Assembly: GCA_037954235.1 (NCBI GenBank)
Contig: JBBMOA010000018.1
Coordinates: 11,480,001-11,544,000, forward strand
Direction: 5' to 3'
Source of the DNA: Aulostomus chinensis
Lineage: Eukaryota; Chordata; Actinopteri; Syngnathiformes; Aulostomidae
Length of the DNA: 64,000 nucleotides
A program made the translations under genes and the position numbers. Numbering within the stretch: position 1 is the stretch's first letter; each line of letters starts with the position of its first letter. The notes beneath the pieces were generated by a model. The model was not told the origin of the DNA and did no database searches. It saw only the letters and a program-made list of their open reading frames with translations. Of this stretch, positions 1-10,677 are shown one piece after another.

Positions 1-121
1 CTACTGCTTAGATGCATTGACCTCTGGCAAACAATTCTCCTTAGTTAGCCTGCCACCATCATGACCTTGAAACTTGCTCCACCCAGATGGAATGCAGCTG
101 TCTCACTATAATGTCATATCA

Positions 122-136
122 TTTTTTTTTTTTTTT
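122..136. repeat. poly(T) run (15 nt)
   Basis: A mononucleotide run in intronic sequence, with no retrotransposon body recognised beside it. Confidence 0.8.
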
Positions 137-1749
137 AATATCATGATACACAAATTGGCTGTCTGAATCCGAGCTAAAAAGGCAATAATAAGTTGGATTC
201 ATCACAAAAGATCTCCCCTCGGATCTGCTTCCTTCTCTTATCCTTGAGCTACATAACTCACGTCCCTCAACATCCATACGCTCAAGCTCTGGACTCCACG
301 AGACTGTCCTACCAGTCAGCCAGTCCGAACATTCCACTGGGTAATTAATCCCATACAGGACCGCATTTCTTGGTCACAAGCAGATTACATTTTCCCTGGT
401 GAAACTAAAATGTGTTCTGCCCAATTACACACAAACACCAGCTCAGGCTATTCAACAGCTTCAGCTGTGCACGGCCAAGTCTAGTCATCAGAGTGCCATC
501 GAGCCTCTTTGGGAGAGTTTCAGCTGTTTGTCACAGTATATTTGAAACCCAGACACTGTGGATGAAAAAGAAGGATGGATTTCTGAGAGAAAAGGATAAA
601 TATTTAGCATGTGGAAGTCATTGTCTTAAGTTGCAGAAACCTTTGCAGTTGAGTTGCGTCTGTGACACTGTTTTGTGCATTCAGATCGCACAGGGACGCT
701 GATGGTTGTGCGCACTTATTGTTGGTGCTTGTCATTGTCAGTCAGGCAACAGAGGACACGCTTTAAACACAGCAGACAGATCTGTTGGTGCATAAATTAT
801 CCTTGTTGTTAGTATCAGTAACGAGCCAGTCATTCCCTCGTTTAGTGTTAAACACTGAGAAAGTGGCCCATCAGGCTCTTAGCTAATTAAGCACTCAGGC
901 TTCACACATACACACACACTCACACACACTCACTAAGCAGTCTGATGTCTGCTACCTGCCTGCTGCCGTGGCAACACTGACGGCCTTTATAGGCGATCCA
1001 GGAGAACTTCAAAGTCAAAGCAAAGACCGCATGCAGGTGTGTGTGTATATGTGTGTGTGTGTGTGCGTGCGTGTGTGTAAGATGGAAGGATAGATGGTAA
1101 GATGGTAGAATTAAACAAGTAGGACTGCTCAACATGCCCTCCGTGTGCCAGATACTCTGTGGTAAGTGAGGTGTTATGCTATGAAGTATATTTGATGTGT
1201 GCATGTTGATCCACGCTACGTTCCGTTAAAGGTATAGCGACATAGATCTGTAAATGTGTTCATTTATTTATTGTTTATTTTGCTGTGAATATAAGCAGAA
1301 TATGTTGGCAAATGCGAGTGCCATTCTTCAGATATAGATGTTATCCACACACCTTTTTTTTCCTCTCATGGTTTACACCCACCTTTTCTTCCTAGTACTA
1401 AAAAATAAGAAATCACCAAGTCCTGCCATGCAAATAAGCTTTGCTATGTCAATTTGAGCTCTAGGTCTGTGTTATGACAGTATAACAATAGAAAGCACTA
1501 CAAAGCTGCATAGAGAACAAGTTTTTCTTCTCCTCTTTCATCCCAACAAGCCTCAGATCATTACAGGGCATTAGCGTATGGATGGAGAGATGCTCTGCAG
1601 AGGAGGGGAAGCGATAAGAGCTCATCTGGGAAATGACTCGCCTTCCTTGCCAACACTGACCTCCATTTCACAATTTAGAAACATCATAAAGTCACCTTAA
1701 TTGTTAAAGTGGAGACAAGGGAAAACAGCTGGTCTGTTTGTAGATTATG

Positions 1750-1820
1750 ATGTCTGTCTCTCTCTCTCTCCCTCTTTCTCTCTCTCTCCCTTACTGACTC
1801 TCTCTCTCTCTCTGTCTGTG
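1750..1820. repeat. (CT)n microsatellite, interrupted
   Basis: A pyrimidine-only CT array with CCCT and GACT interruptions. It produces the spurious Ser/Leu-rich and Arg/Glu-rich open frames on the two strands. Confidence 0.85.
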
Positions 1821-3430
1821 AAAATCCTCCACTTCTTTCCTCCCTCTCATTGCTTGACACCCAACTGGTACGATGGTGCAGGAATGGAGCAACTCTGTGT
1901 CTCAGCAGTAAATTCTGCACAGTTTGATCTTTTAAAGTTTAGAGTGGCACAGGCATCCTTGACTTCAGGTAGCTGGAGAGAAAGTGGGCTAACTTTCACG
2001 AGTGGCTGCGTGTGTAAAACAGGTGTGCAAACACTCTTGCTGTCACGAATAGGATGTGTCATGCTGTGCAGTTTCCATGCTTGACTATATATATCGCACC
2101 AAAAAGTAGGAATTTCCTAATCCAAACTCACGGGTTAGAATCTGGTACAACAAAGCATTTTTACCTGATTGGAATCGGATCATTTTGGTTCAAGCTATAG
2201 TATGGAACATTATAACACAAGCTTTTCCGTTGGCTACTACGTCATTATGGTTTTGGGTTAGGTGTACAGTTAGTAACTAAACTGTATTAACAGTCACACA
2301 ACAAATGACTTATGTCTCTGTCACAATTTACACTTATGACATTTGTTCAGTCATAAGTGCTGCATGATAGAACAATATATCCACATTCAAGTTAGCACAG
2401 GGCTAACAGACATCGTTGTCCTGGCTGCAGCCAACGACAGCTGGTACGGTTTGGGCTGTAGACTGTGGATAAATTGTTCTGAGTGTCACATAACCCCTTA
2501 GAAATGACACATATCACTTTAGAATTCTACAGGTCTGGTAGAGCTGCACAGTTGAATTATTGATTCACATGTGAGTTAGCAGAGGGCTAATCCGATGTAG
2601 CCTGCTCTGCTGACAGAGCTGGCAATTTTATCACACATGTACATTTGAATGATTGAATTGTGTTATCTGGAAAATTAAAAGTATCAGATTAAGAATTTGT
2701 GTGGAGGTACTCAATTTCACAGGCTTGCAGCTCTGCCTTGTTGGATATTATAGTCAACCTTTTTAGCTAACTATGTTTGTGTCAACTATCTGTTGCTCTT
2801 CATTGTTTGTCCCTGTGTGTGTGCATGCATGTGTGAGATAATGTTCCACTACTCTTAAATGTATGCATCCAATATAGTGTTTCATGTTCATTTTTGGTGT
2901 GTGCACACATCCCTCTTTGAGCTGGTCTTATCTTTCCCAGCATTCCTATCCCATGACAGGAGGGTGGGGGGATGGAGGGAAGCAGGCATCATGGTGGTGG
3001 TGGGATCAGTGGTAGTCAGCAGAGGCCAGGCAGCCTCAGTTAGAGCTGGAGTGCAGGAGCAGGTGGAGGTATGGATCCTGAATATTGAAAAGCTTCACAA
3101 GGCTCAATATTTACTCCCATGGTAACTGCATTGAAAGGGGTGATTGGAGATGGGTTAAGCGCCAGTTCAATACCACCAACCTGACCAAAGGAAAATAGTG
3201 GAACCTCCTTAACTGGTTCTATAGACAAGGCTCCCTGAGTTACAGGACAACAACAGCCTGCGACTAAATATGAATGGGAACATTGAGGCTATTGTGAGGT
3301 TGAGTTGACATGTAAGAGTGGTTCCTAGACTTCTATTCACTCTTGTATGAAGCCATTTTTCTCCACAAGTTGGTGTGAAATGCTGTTTATGAACAGGCCA
3401 CATTTGTTGGCATTTCTAAAGCCATCACGC

Positions 3431-3735
3431 TCAACCATTCTCTTTTTTTTCCAACTGTTTTTCTACATCTTTATTATTTTCTTGCCCTTGTGCTGTTTTG
3501 CTTTTGTGTTCACTTATTTGTGGTCTGTCTCTCACTCCATGTCTCTCTTTCTCTCTCTCGCTCTCTCTCTCTTTCTCTTTCTCTTTCTCTGGGGATGCGG
3601 ATGAAAACCAAGCCTGTTTTATTTTTTCTTCAGAGGGCGCTGAATATTTCAGTTTTGTATTTTCTCTCTTTTTATGTGCTCCCTCTCTCTCCCTTCTCTC
3701 TCTCTCTCTCTCTCTCTCTCCCTCTCTTTTTTCTA
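3431..3735. repeat. Pyrimidine-rich tract with two (CT)n arrays
   Basis: About 300 bp of strongly C+T-biased plus strand, with CT arrays near 3541-3592 and 3679-3728. Long open frames on both strands (one of 172 codons) are translations of this low-complexity sequence, not genes. Confidence 0.8.
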
Positions 3736-4560
3736 GGCCCCTTTGATGTGTCTGTGGATTCGTTATCATTCCATTTGGATGAGCTCACAGACACAGATGC
3801 GCAGGCACTTGCATGCACTTTGCGCACATACACACACACACACTCTCACTCTCTCACTCTCTGTCTTTTTATACGAGAGACCAGAGGCATCCACATGCGA
3901 GCGTGCATTGGAGTCTGTTTGTCAGTCTTTTCCACGCGCTGCTCCACCCACATCACAGCCCATACAATTCTTAAATACTCTTCACACATGAAAAGAATAT
4001 TTGCATAAGCAATTAGCATTGCCTCTGTATGCTCTGACTTTAATGTGTACTGTTGTATTAACTGAATTTGTTTATCAGTGTTCGTATATATTGTATGTCT
4101 CTCTATATCCATGTGCTGCACACTCACACAGATGCAGCACGTGGCATTATGTGGCCAGTGCAGTCTGGAAAAGGCAGGCATTCCCGCGCCCCTTTTGTCT
4201 ACAAGGCGGCTGGATGGCGGAAGTTCCCTCACCCTCCTCTTGCACAAACTCTGCTCTCTCCTTGGCCTCCCTCTCGTCCTCCCCCCTTTAAACAGCCGTT
4301 TAGAAATGAGGGATGAGAGGACTTCCTCTTTAGAGAAGGCACATCTTTAATTTGAGCCTCCTCTCCTTCCACTTTTCTGACCAGGAATCCATTTAAAGCC
4401 AACAGGCCGCCCTGGCACTGGCACCCTTCTCCTTTCTTTCCCGCTCTTGTATCTCCCTGCCAGGCCTCCCTGAGTCTTTTTCTCTGTCCTCTCATCTCAC
4501 CCTCATTGCTCTGTTATTGATGGTGACACACTGTCTACCGCTCTAGTGACCACACATAGT

Positions 4561-4584
4561 CACACACACACACACACACACACA
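4561..4584. repeat. (CA)12 microsatellite
   Basis: A perfect CA dinucleotide array. Confidence 0.9.
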
Positions 4585-5884
4585 GATAGAAATACTCACA
4601 CACGCAGAGTTATTCTCCGAGGAATCACCGAAGGTTCTGTGTGGCTTTCGAGCATAATATGTTTCCGTCTGTCACATAGTTGAGGTTAGCTGCAGCGAAT
4701 TTTTCTGGTGTATCCTCAGAGGTAAAGGCTCAGCAGTCAGCTCAATGAATAGAGTTGTCATTCTCACACAATCAACAGACCTTTATACACACATGCGCAC
4801 TCACACACACAAACACACTCATGCACGCCCTATTCATTGCTGCTCTCCCTCAGAAGTTTCACAAACTTGCTATTTCTGTGACATCTTCTTTTCCATCTTC
4901 ACTTTCTCCTTCCTCTCTCTCTTTTTCTTTTTCCATCTTAATCTCTCCACATGTCCTTTGTGTCTGTCTGAGCCTGGAAGGCAGTCATGCAACCAGACTG
5001 ATTAATAATTACAGAGTACACAAAATTGGGAGAGGAGAAAAAACAATTTCTTTGTCGTTTGATGTCCGACATGAGAGAGACCAAAATTACAAAGAGACAG
5101 AGCACTATAAAGAGGAGAGAAAGCTTGCACATTCCTTTTTCAATCCTCTGCCCCTGTTCTTTTTTATTACCTCCGTCTCAATTTGCTGTTTTTAACCCCT
5201 GTTTCCGTTTCAGTTTTTTCCACTTAGTTTTACACAAATACATGAACTTGTTGCTTTGGTTGTGGGGAAATGATTTGTCATTTAAAAAGAGCATTTTTGT
5301 GAATGCGTGATAAAAATTGCAATGTATTTTTTTTTCCTGTTGCTATATAGTGTTTATAGTGCTGCATGGCCATTTTAGCAAACACAGAATCTCATGTGTG
5401 AACAATATCTCTGTGCTGCCCCACCTACCTTTGTTTGCCTGCTTTAATTTTGTAATAGTCATATTTTCAATTGGGGTTAAAGTCACACCCGCTGGCCAAA
5501 AAAAAAAAAAGGTCTTCTGCTTGCTGGTCCACGGTGAATAATATTCATGCAGTGTTGAAGTTTTAATTAAGATGAGAGGCCCCACCCACACAGCACAAAC
5601 TGTAAAGAACATACACAGAAAGTTAGATTCCTTCCTGGATTTTATCATCTTTGAACCTTTTTCCAAAGGAGAAGAAGAAGAAGAAATTTTCTGTATTTGC
5701 TGTTGTGACTCACAAGCCACATACTGTAACAGTTATTAGTGTGTTGTGCAGAGGGGATACCACACTTTGTGTTGAAAACGTTTTAAAACAGCCTGTTTTT
5801 GCATTCATCCATAATGTGGCTTGAAAGGCATTTTAATGATATTTTAGTATGAATACAGATGGTCAGACACAGACAATATAATGG

Positions 5885-6282
5885 TCTCCATCTATCCATC
5901 CATTTTCTTCCGCTTAGGCAAGGGGTGCTGGAGCCTGTCCCACCAGCCTTTGGGCAAGAGGTGGGGTTCACCCTGGACGGGTGACCAGTCCATTGCAGGG
6001 CCAACACATATAGACAGAGAACCATTCACACAACACATAGAGACAGACAACCATTCACACTCACAGTCACACCTACGGTCAATTTAGAGTATCAATCAGC
6101 CTCGTCCCCTCTTGATGTCTTTGGACTGTGGGAGGAAGCTGGAGTACCAGAGAGAACCCACACAGGAACAGGGAGAACATGCAAACTCCACACAGAAAGA
6201 CTCTCTGCTTGAGCCGGGGCTCGAACTCAGAACCTTCTTGCTGTTAGGCGACAAAGCTAACCACTGCACCACTGTGCCACCC
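5885..6282 (-). mobile_element. SINE-like tRNA-headed element with 12-bp target-site duplication
   Basis: This interspersed repeat reads on the minus strand. Its head carries a tRNA-like A box (TGGCACAGTGG, plus coordinates 6269-6279) and a B box (GTTCGAGCC, 6218-6226). The body includes the fish-typical block about a heading of page-long repeats familiar from teleost genomes (GGAGTTTGCATGTTCTCCC), and it ends in an ATGGATGG-type tail at the left. The 12-bp direct repeat ACAATATAATGG flanks it at 5873-5884 and 6283-6294, which defines the insertion precisely at 398 bp. It lies antisense to cep112 in an intron. The exact family name was not determined. Confidence 0.8.
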
Positions 6283-6957
6283 ACAATATAATGGCATAAA
6301 AATGCAAAATCCAAGCAACTTCTAACGGATCAAATCCAATACAAATATCTCATTACAAACAGGAAATGTCAGATTTGATCACACATTGACAATCGGTCGC
6401 ATTTTATTGATGTAATTTTCCATTGTTTAATATTGCTAAATTGCTGACATTTTGCTGGCTAAATGCATTAGCCAAGCTAATGCTACATTCTGCAAATCAG
6501 TTATTGCATTTTCTCATAAAAATGCAACACAACTTCCTGTGTCAAAAGACTTGATTTCCTGTATTTAACTTTCATCAGAGCTAACTGTGCTAACTGGGAC
6601 TCGCCGGGCTAATAAATGATGTATGATGACATATATCAGTTCATAGACTTACATACTTGTCAATACCAAATTTTTTTTTCCCGCCAGTATTGGAGGCATT
6701 TCTATGACTGGAATTGGAATTAGAGAAACTCTGAAATGCTGCAGTTTGGAGAGTGACATCATCATTATGACATCATATCTCTAGATGACAACTTACGTAT
6801 GGGTATATGTACATACATTTATAAAGTCAAGTTTATTTCATTAGTACTTGGTCATCATTGTCTGATGGTAACTTGTTACTTGAAAATCTCAACTTCAGCA
6901 AAACAACATCCTCAGATGCTTCCTGCAGCTCAAAGATCTGTCTTTTCTGCCCCCCCC

Positions 6958-6960
<3 letters not shown>

Positions 6961-7005
<45 letters not shown>

Positions 7006-7019
7006 GCACGCACACACAC
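6961..7019. repeat. (CA)n microsatellite
   Basis: A perfect CA array to about 7000, then CGCA-variant units. It is the leftmost member of a cluster of arrays around the first visible cep112 exon. Confidence 0.9.
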
Positions 7020-7165
7020 TAGGGGTGACAGCTGCTCACTAGTGTTGTATATGATGTTGATGCAGGGCCTCCCGGTTTGGCTCTGGCAGCTCTCAACATG
7101 TCTGTCAGTCTGCTCTGCATGCAACTATATGACCTGATATTTGCCAGCAATAGCAGAAGTATATC

Positions 7166-7168
<3 letters not shown>

Positions 7169-7239
<71 letters not shown>
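7169..7239. repeat. (AC)n microsatellite, about 71 bp
   Basis: A perfect uninterrupted AC array, the second member of the 7-9 kb cluster. Confidence 0.95.
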
Positions 7240-7242
<3 letters not shown>

Positions 7243-7522
7243 CAAGCTGTTGGAGGTGGCAGATACTAAAATAGTTTTCCCATCACTCAAAAAGTAGTAA
7301 ATGGTCATATGGAATGTCTTCATATCATCATAAATGATAAGATAAAAGAATTTGTACATTTATTATTGCATTACAAAGTGAATGTGTGTGCTGAAATATG
7401 GTCTTTTATCCATCTTTCTTCATCTCTCATCTCCTATTGTGTTCCTCTTGATTTTCATCCCACTTGAAAGCATTAAACTTACATTACTTACATATCTGCT
7501 CTGTTTGGCTACATTCAGTATA

Positions 7523-7524
<2 letters not shown>

Positions 7525-7568
<44 letters not shown>
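7525..7568 (+). repeat. (TG)22 array forming the 3' end of an intron
   Basis: A perfect (TG)22 array that ends 9 nt before the acceptor of the 7578-7713 exon and occupies the place of its polypyrimidine tract. UG repeats in RNA are known ligands of TDP-43 and CELF-type proteins. The (TG)m tract at CFTR exon 9 is a known precedent for such a repeat lowering exon inclusion. It is complementary to the CA array on the far side of the exon. Confidence 0.95.
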
Positions 7569-7570
<2 letters not shown>

Positions 7571-7577
7571 CTTACAG

Positions 7578-7713
7578 AGAGATGGAGAATCAGTTGGACA
7601 GAGCCAGGGAGAGCCAAAGAAAGCAGATCCAGCAGGCTGATACAGCACTGGAACAGTTCAAGAAACAGGTGGAGCTCAGCTCTGAGAAGGCCTATGCTGA
7701 CATGAAACTCCAG
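7578..7713 (+). CDS. cep112: cep112 exon, 136 nt (first visible)
   Basis: This internal exon encodes 45 residues of coiled coil preceded by the last base of a split codon. It begins after CTTACAG and ends CAG before a GTCTGA donor. The translation starts EMENQLDRAR and continues QIQQADTALEQFKKQVEL to end ADMKLQ, closely matching the corresponding part of vertebrate CEP112. It is the only exon here with a non-zero entry phase, so skipping it would shift the frame. The flanks are unusual. A (TG)22 array replaces the polypyrimidine tract, the donor is poor at positions +3 and +4, and a (CA)n array begins 12 nt into the downstream intron. The exon itself is intact, with no stops. The preceding exon was not found in the window. 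Confidence 0.93.
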
Positions 7714-7723
7714 GTCTGACACA

Positions 7724-7725
<2 letters not shown>

Positions 7726-7786
<61 letters not shown>

Positions 7787-7800
7787 ACACGCAAACACAC
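7726..7800 (+). repeat. (CA)n array just after a splice donor
   Basis: Uninterrupted CA to about 7781, then impure to 7800. It begins 12 nt downstream of the donor at 7714. Intronic CA repeats near donors are known hnRNP L binding sites that modulate splicing. The array is the reverse complement of the TG array upstream of the same exon. Confidence 0.95.
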
Positions 7801-8091
7801 ATTCAGAACAACACATTTGTATAAAAGCATTTGTATTACACATTAAATGAATGCCAAGCTGCACATCAGCCAACACTATGCAATATCCACTTCCACCTGT
7901 TTCCTGTTATATTTATTCATGCTGTGCATCCAGTTAGTGGCTGATATTCACGCATATTAGTGTTGTGGGCTGTTTTGTGCCAAATACTGATGCATTTACA
8001 CAACACACATGCACACTTTTACCCTTTCTTGCTATTTCTTTACCACAAAAAGAGTGAGCTGTTTGACAGGATGACAATGCACACACACACT

Positions 8092-8092
<1 letters not shown>

Positions 8093-8167
<75 letters not shown>
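8093..8167. repeat. (CA)n microsatellite, about 75 bp
   Basis: A long perfect CA array, preceded by a short CA/CTCA stretch from 8082. Confidence 0.95.
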
Positions 8168-8171
<4 letters not shown>

Positions 8172-8252
8172 CTGATGTTTCTAGTTGTAGCGGCACAGCC
8201 TGACCACAGATGCAACCGGGCGCCACGCTGGCTGTGCTTGAATTCTTCCGTA

Positions 8253-8346
8253 TGTCTCTCTCCCTCTCTCTCTCTTCTCTCTCTCTGTCTGTCTGTCTCT
8301 TTCTCTCTGTCTGTCTGTCTGTCTGTCTGTCTGTGTCTTTCTCTCT
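8253..8346. repeat. (CT)n / (CTGT)n compound microsatellite
   Basis: CT units grade into tetranucleotide CTGT units, with about seven consecutive copies near 8307-8334. The tract is purely pyrimidine-plus-G on the plus strand. Confidence 0.9.
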
Positions 8347-8958
8347 CCTTCACTCCAACTGTCCATTTTTTTGCACCATTAGGCCACCCTACATCCTATC
8401 AAAGGTCCTTTTCCTGACACTTTTTAATTGCTCCTGTGCTGAAAAAAAATCTATATGCAAATGTTAAGAACACGATAATCCCAAGGCCATTTTCACTCAT
8501 TAGACAGGTGCATTCATTTCTCTGTTTTCACACTCTGACCTCACTTCTTCACAGTGGGCATGATTGGGGCTTGTTGGGTTTCTATGAAGAACGGGCATTA
8601 AGCTGTTGGACTAATTAGTACTTTAAGCCGGCCTCACGATCAGCCCTCCACACCGCGTGGGCTGCTGCTTATTGGAAGGTTCCTCCGATCGATTCTTACT
8701 CAGCGGTAAACTTCTAATGCTTCCTTGCAAGTCAGTTTGGCTATAGGCGTTTTTGTAAAGCAGTTTTATATTATGTGTGTGTGTTTGTGTGTGCGTGCCT
8801 GCGTGTATGTGTGTGTTTTATTGACGAGGCAGCACCAAGTGTGGTCTTGAAATTTTTAAAGGTCTGATACTTGGGTGATTAGTAGCTTTTAGTCACTGAT
8901 TCGTTTTTCACTGTGGTGGAGCAACAAATACTGTGTTGGAGTCAAGTTTCTGCATGGA

Positions 8959-8960
<2 letters not shown>

Positions 8961-9002
<42 letters not shown>
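8961..9002. repeat. (TG)21 microsatellite
   Basis: A perfect TG array followed by a degenerate TGTACG/TGTA stretch. Confidence 0.9.
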
Positions 9003-9006
<4 letters not shown>

Positions 9007-10569
9007 CGTGTGTACGTGTGTGTACAAATAACCAATACATGCAATATTGCCAGTACATGAAGGACTACTTTGTCACCATGCAAAGTCACTAGATTATATT
9101 GTATTGTAGTGTTTATGTTCCGTGACTGGAGCTGCATTTGTGTTACGTGTTTATTTTAGTGATGTCTTGTTTTCTTGATACTTAGAAATGTCTGTATTTG
9201 CTGAATTCCTCTCTCCGTCCTCCCACTCTTTTCTCCTGTTAGCATCCTTCTGTCTCTTGCTCGCTCCTTCTCTCCCCATTGAGCCCCTGGCATCCCAATC
9301 TCCAATCTGACTTTATCCTCAGCCCACATCAAAGCTATGAGAGCGAGAGAGATGCTCTCTTCTGCAACTCTGTCATCCTTTTCTCCTTTCACTCTTCTCC
9401 CCAGCTTTTCACAAACCCTACTTATGCATTGCTCCATCACAGCTTTAATGTCGCAGAAAGTATTTCAAAAGAAGTTTTTGCTCTCTTTTGCATCCTTTCA
9501 TCCTCTTCACATCTTCTCCCTCTCTCCTTCTGCACATGCTGTTCCATGCTGGCATTCGCTGTATCATCCCACTTCTAGATAAATCTATCCAGAATCAAAT
9601 CTCTGAATAGTTCAAAGGAAGCTTTTGCATTTCCAGAGCACATTGTGGCCTGAGTATTTGTTGTCATTGATTGTCAGCAAATAAGAAGGTGGTAGTCGGT
9701 AAAGAAGCTGAGCTGAGATAAATTTTTTAAAAAACTCCTTTTCCAGAGGAATACAAAATTCTTTAAATACGCTGCTTTTTACGTCTTCAACTTGAGTCTT
9801 TCATTTATCTTCTGTGAATATTTGAATTTTGATGTTCTCTGCTGGTGTTACATATTTAATGTTAATGACAGAATATATGTTGAATAGGTGAATGTGCTTT
9901 TATTAAAAAATCATTAGACAAGATCCCACATAGTGCCGAATACATTTCTTCAGTAGGAATGTATGAGATCATGTGATCACCAGGGTATATTAATTCCCCA
10001 GCAGGATATCTCAAATACTTGTTGACAGGAATTTCAAAAGTATATAGATAATGTAACAAGGATCCTGGAGATCATTATGGCCATTGCAGGATATATTTGC
10101 TGCATTTTTCAGAATTAATTTTGAACTCCTTGAGTCCCAGTGAATCAGTCAAAAGATGTTTTGGCTTCCAGAAATCATCCTGATGGTATTCTGATTCTTT
10201 GAGACGAGGAGACCTTTTGGGTGGTTCGTGAATGATTTATCATAAATGATGGGCTATGAAAAGATATTGGTTATACTATTTTCACATTTCCCAATCCAGG
10301 TCGCCTCTTAGCAGAGGTATGTACTCTCTGAGTACCTCCCAGTTTCAATTGTTTTTGAGTAGTACTGTACATTTACTTGTGCCTAATTTGTACACACAAA
10401 CTATGACGAGTAGATATTTCAACAAAAGGCAAATTGTCTGTACCATGAGGTTTGGAGGTGTAGTAGGAGTCTTTGTTTGCCTTAAATATAAGTGCATTAT
10501 AGATTGCCAGGTTTGTTTCAGACAGGCATTCAGACAAAACTGTTGATGTCTGTCCTCTCCTGCCTACAG

Positions 10570-10677
10570 ATGGAGAAGGTAGAGGAGGACTTAAATCGCT
10601 CCAGGTCCCTCAGGGAGAAACAGGCCAAGGAATTTTCGCAGCAACTTGATGCCCTCAGAGAGAAATATGAGCAGCAG
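10570..10677 (+). CDS. cep112: cep112 exon, 108 nt
   Basis: This symmetrical exon of 36 codons enters and leaves in phase 0. It is bounded by CCTACAG and by CAG before GTCTGT. The peptide begins MEKVEEDLNRSRSLREKQ, continues KEFSQQLDALREKYEQQ, and forms a regular heptad-bearing helix. The length equals the matching block of human CEP112 as I remember it. It joins in frame to the preceding exon (ADMKLQ) and the next (MAEQRMQH). The donor departs from the GTRAGT consensus at positions +3 and +4, as at the preceding exon, so both donors probably rely on the strong CAG exon end. Confidence 0.93.

Larger units (their letters stand above)
1..7577 (+). other. cep112: cep112 intron upstream of the first visible exon
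   Basis: I see no exon here. No stretch combines an acceptor, a coiled-coil frame and a donor. The segment holds CT-rich microsatellites (about 1750-1820 and 3540-3730), short CA/TG arrays, a SINE-like insertion with target-site duplications (5885-6282), and two long CA arrays near its right end. The longer open frames come from pyrimidine-rich low-complexity sequence. The intron ends with the acceptor CTTACAG at 7571-7577, preceded by (TG)22 instead of a normal pyrimidine tract. Confidence 0.7.
7714..10569 (+). other. cep112: cep112 intron 1 (of those complete here), 2.9 kb
   Basis: It starts GTCTGA and ends CCTACAG. It contains CA arrays at 7726-7800 and 8093-8167, a CT/CTGT array at 8253-8340 and a TG array at 8961-9002. 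The remainder, about 9.0-10.5 kb, is A+T-rich with no exon or transposon that I recognise. Confidence 0.85.

Noticed and set aside
3490..4008. 172-codon open frame
   Set aside because: It translates CT and CA microsatellites into Ser/Leu and Thr/His runs. No protein family fits.
6218..6279. tRNA-gene-like A and B boxes
   Set aside because: They belong to a SINE-like head. There is no cloverleaf anticodon stem, and target duplications flank the whole element.
1..7577. Search for the preceding cep112 exon
   Set aside because: No segment combines acceptor, coiled-coil frame and donor with the phase needed to supply the first two bases of the split codon. The exon probably lies to the left.
7019..8226. 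Numerous frames with poly(VC) or poly(TH) repeats
   Set aside because: They are translations of TG/CA microsatellites.
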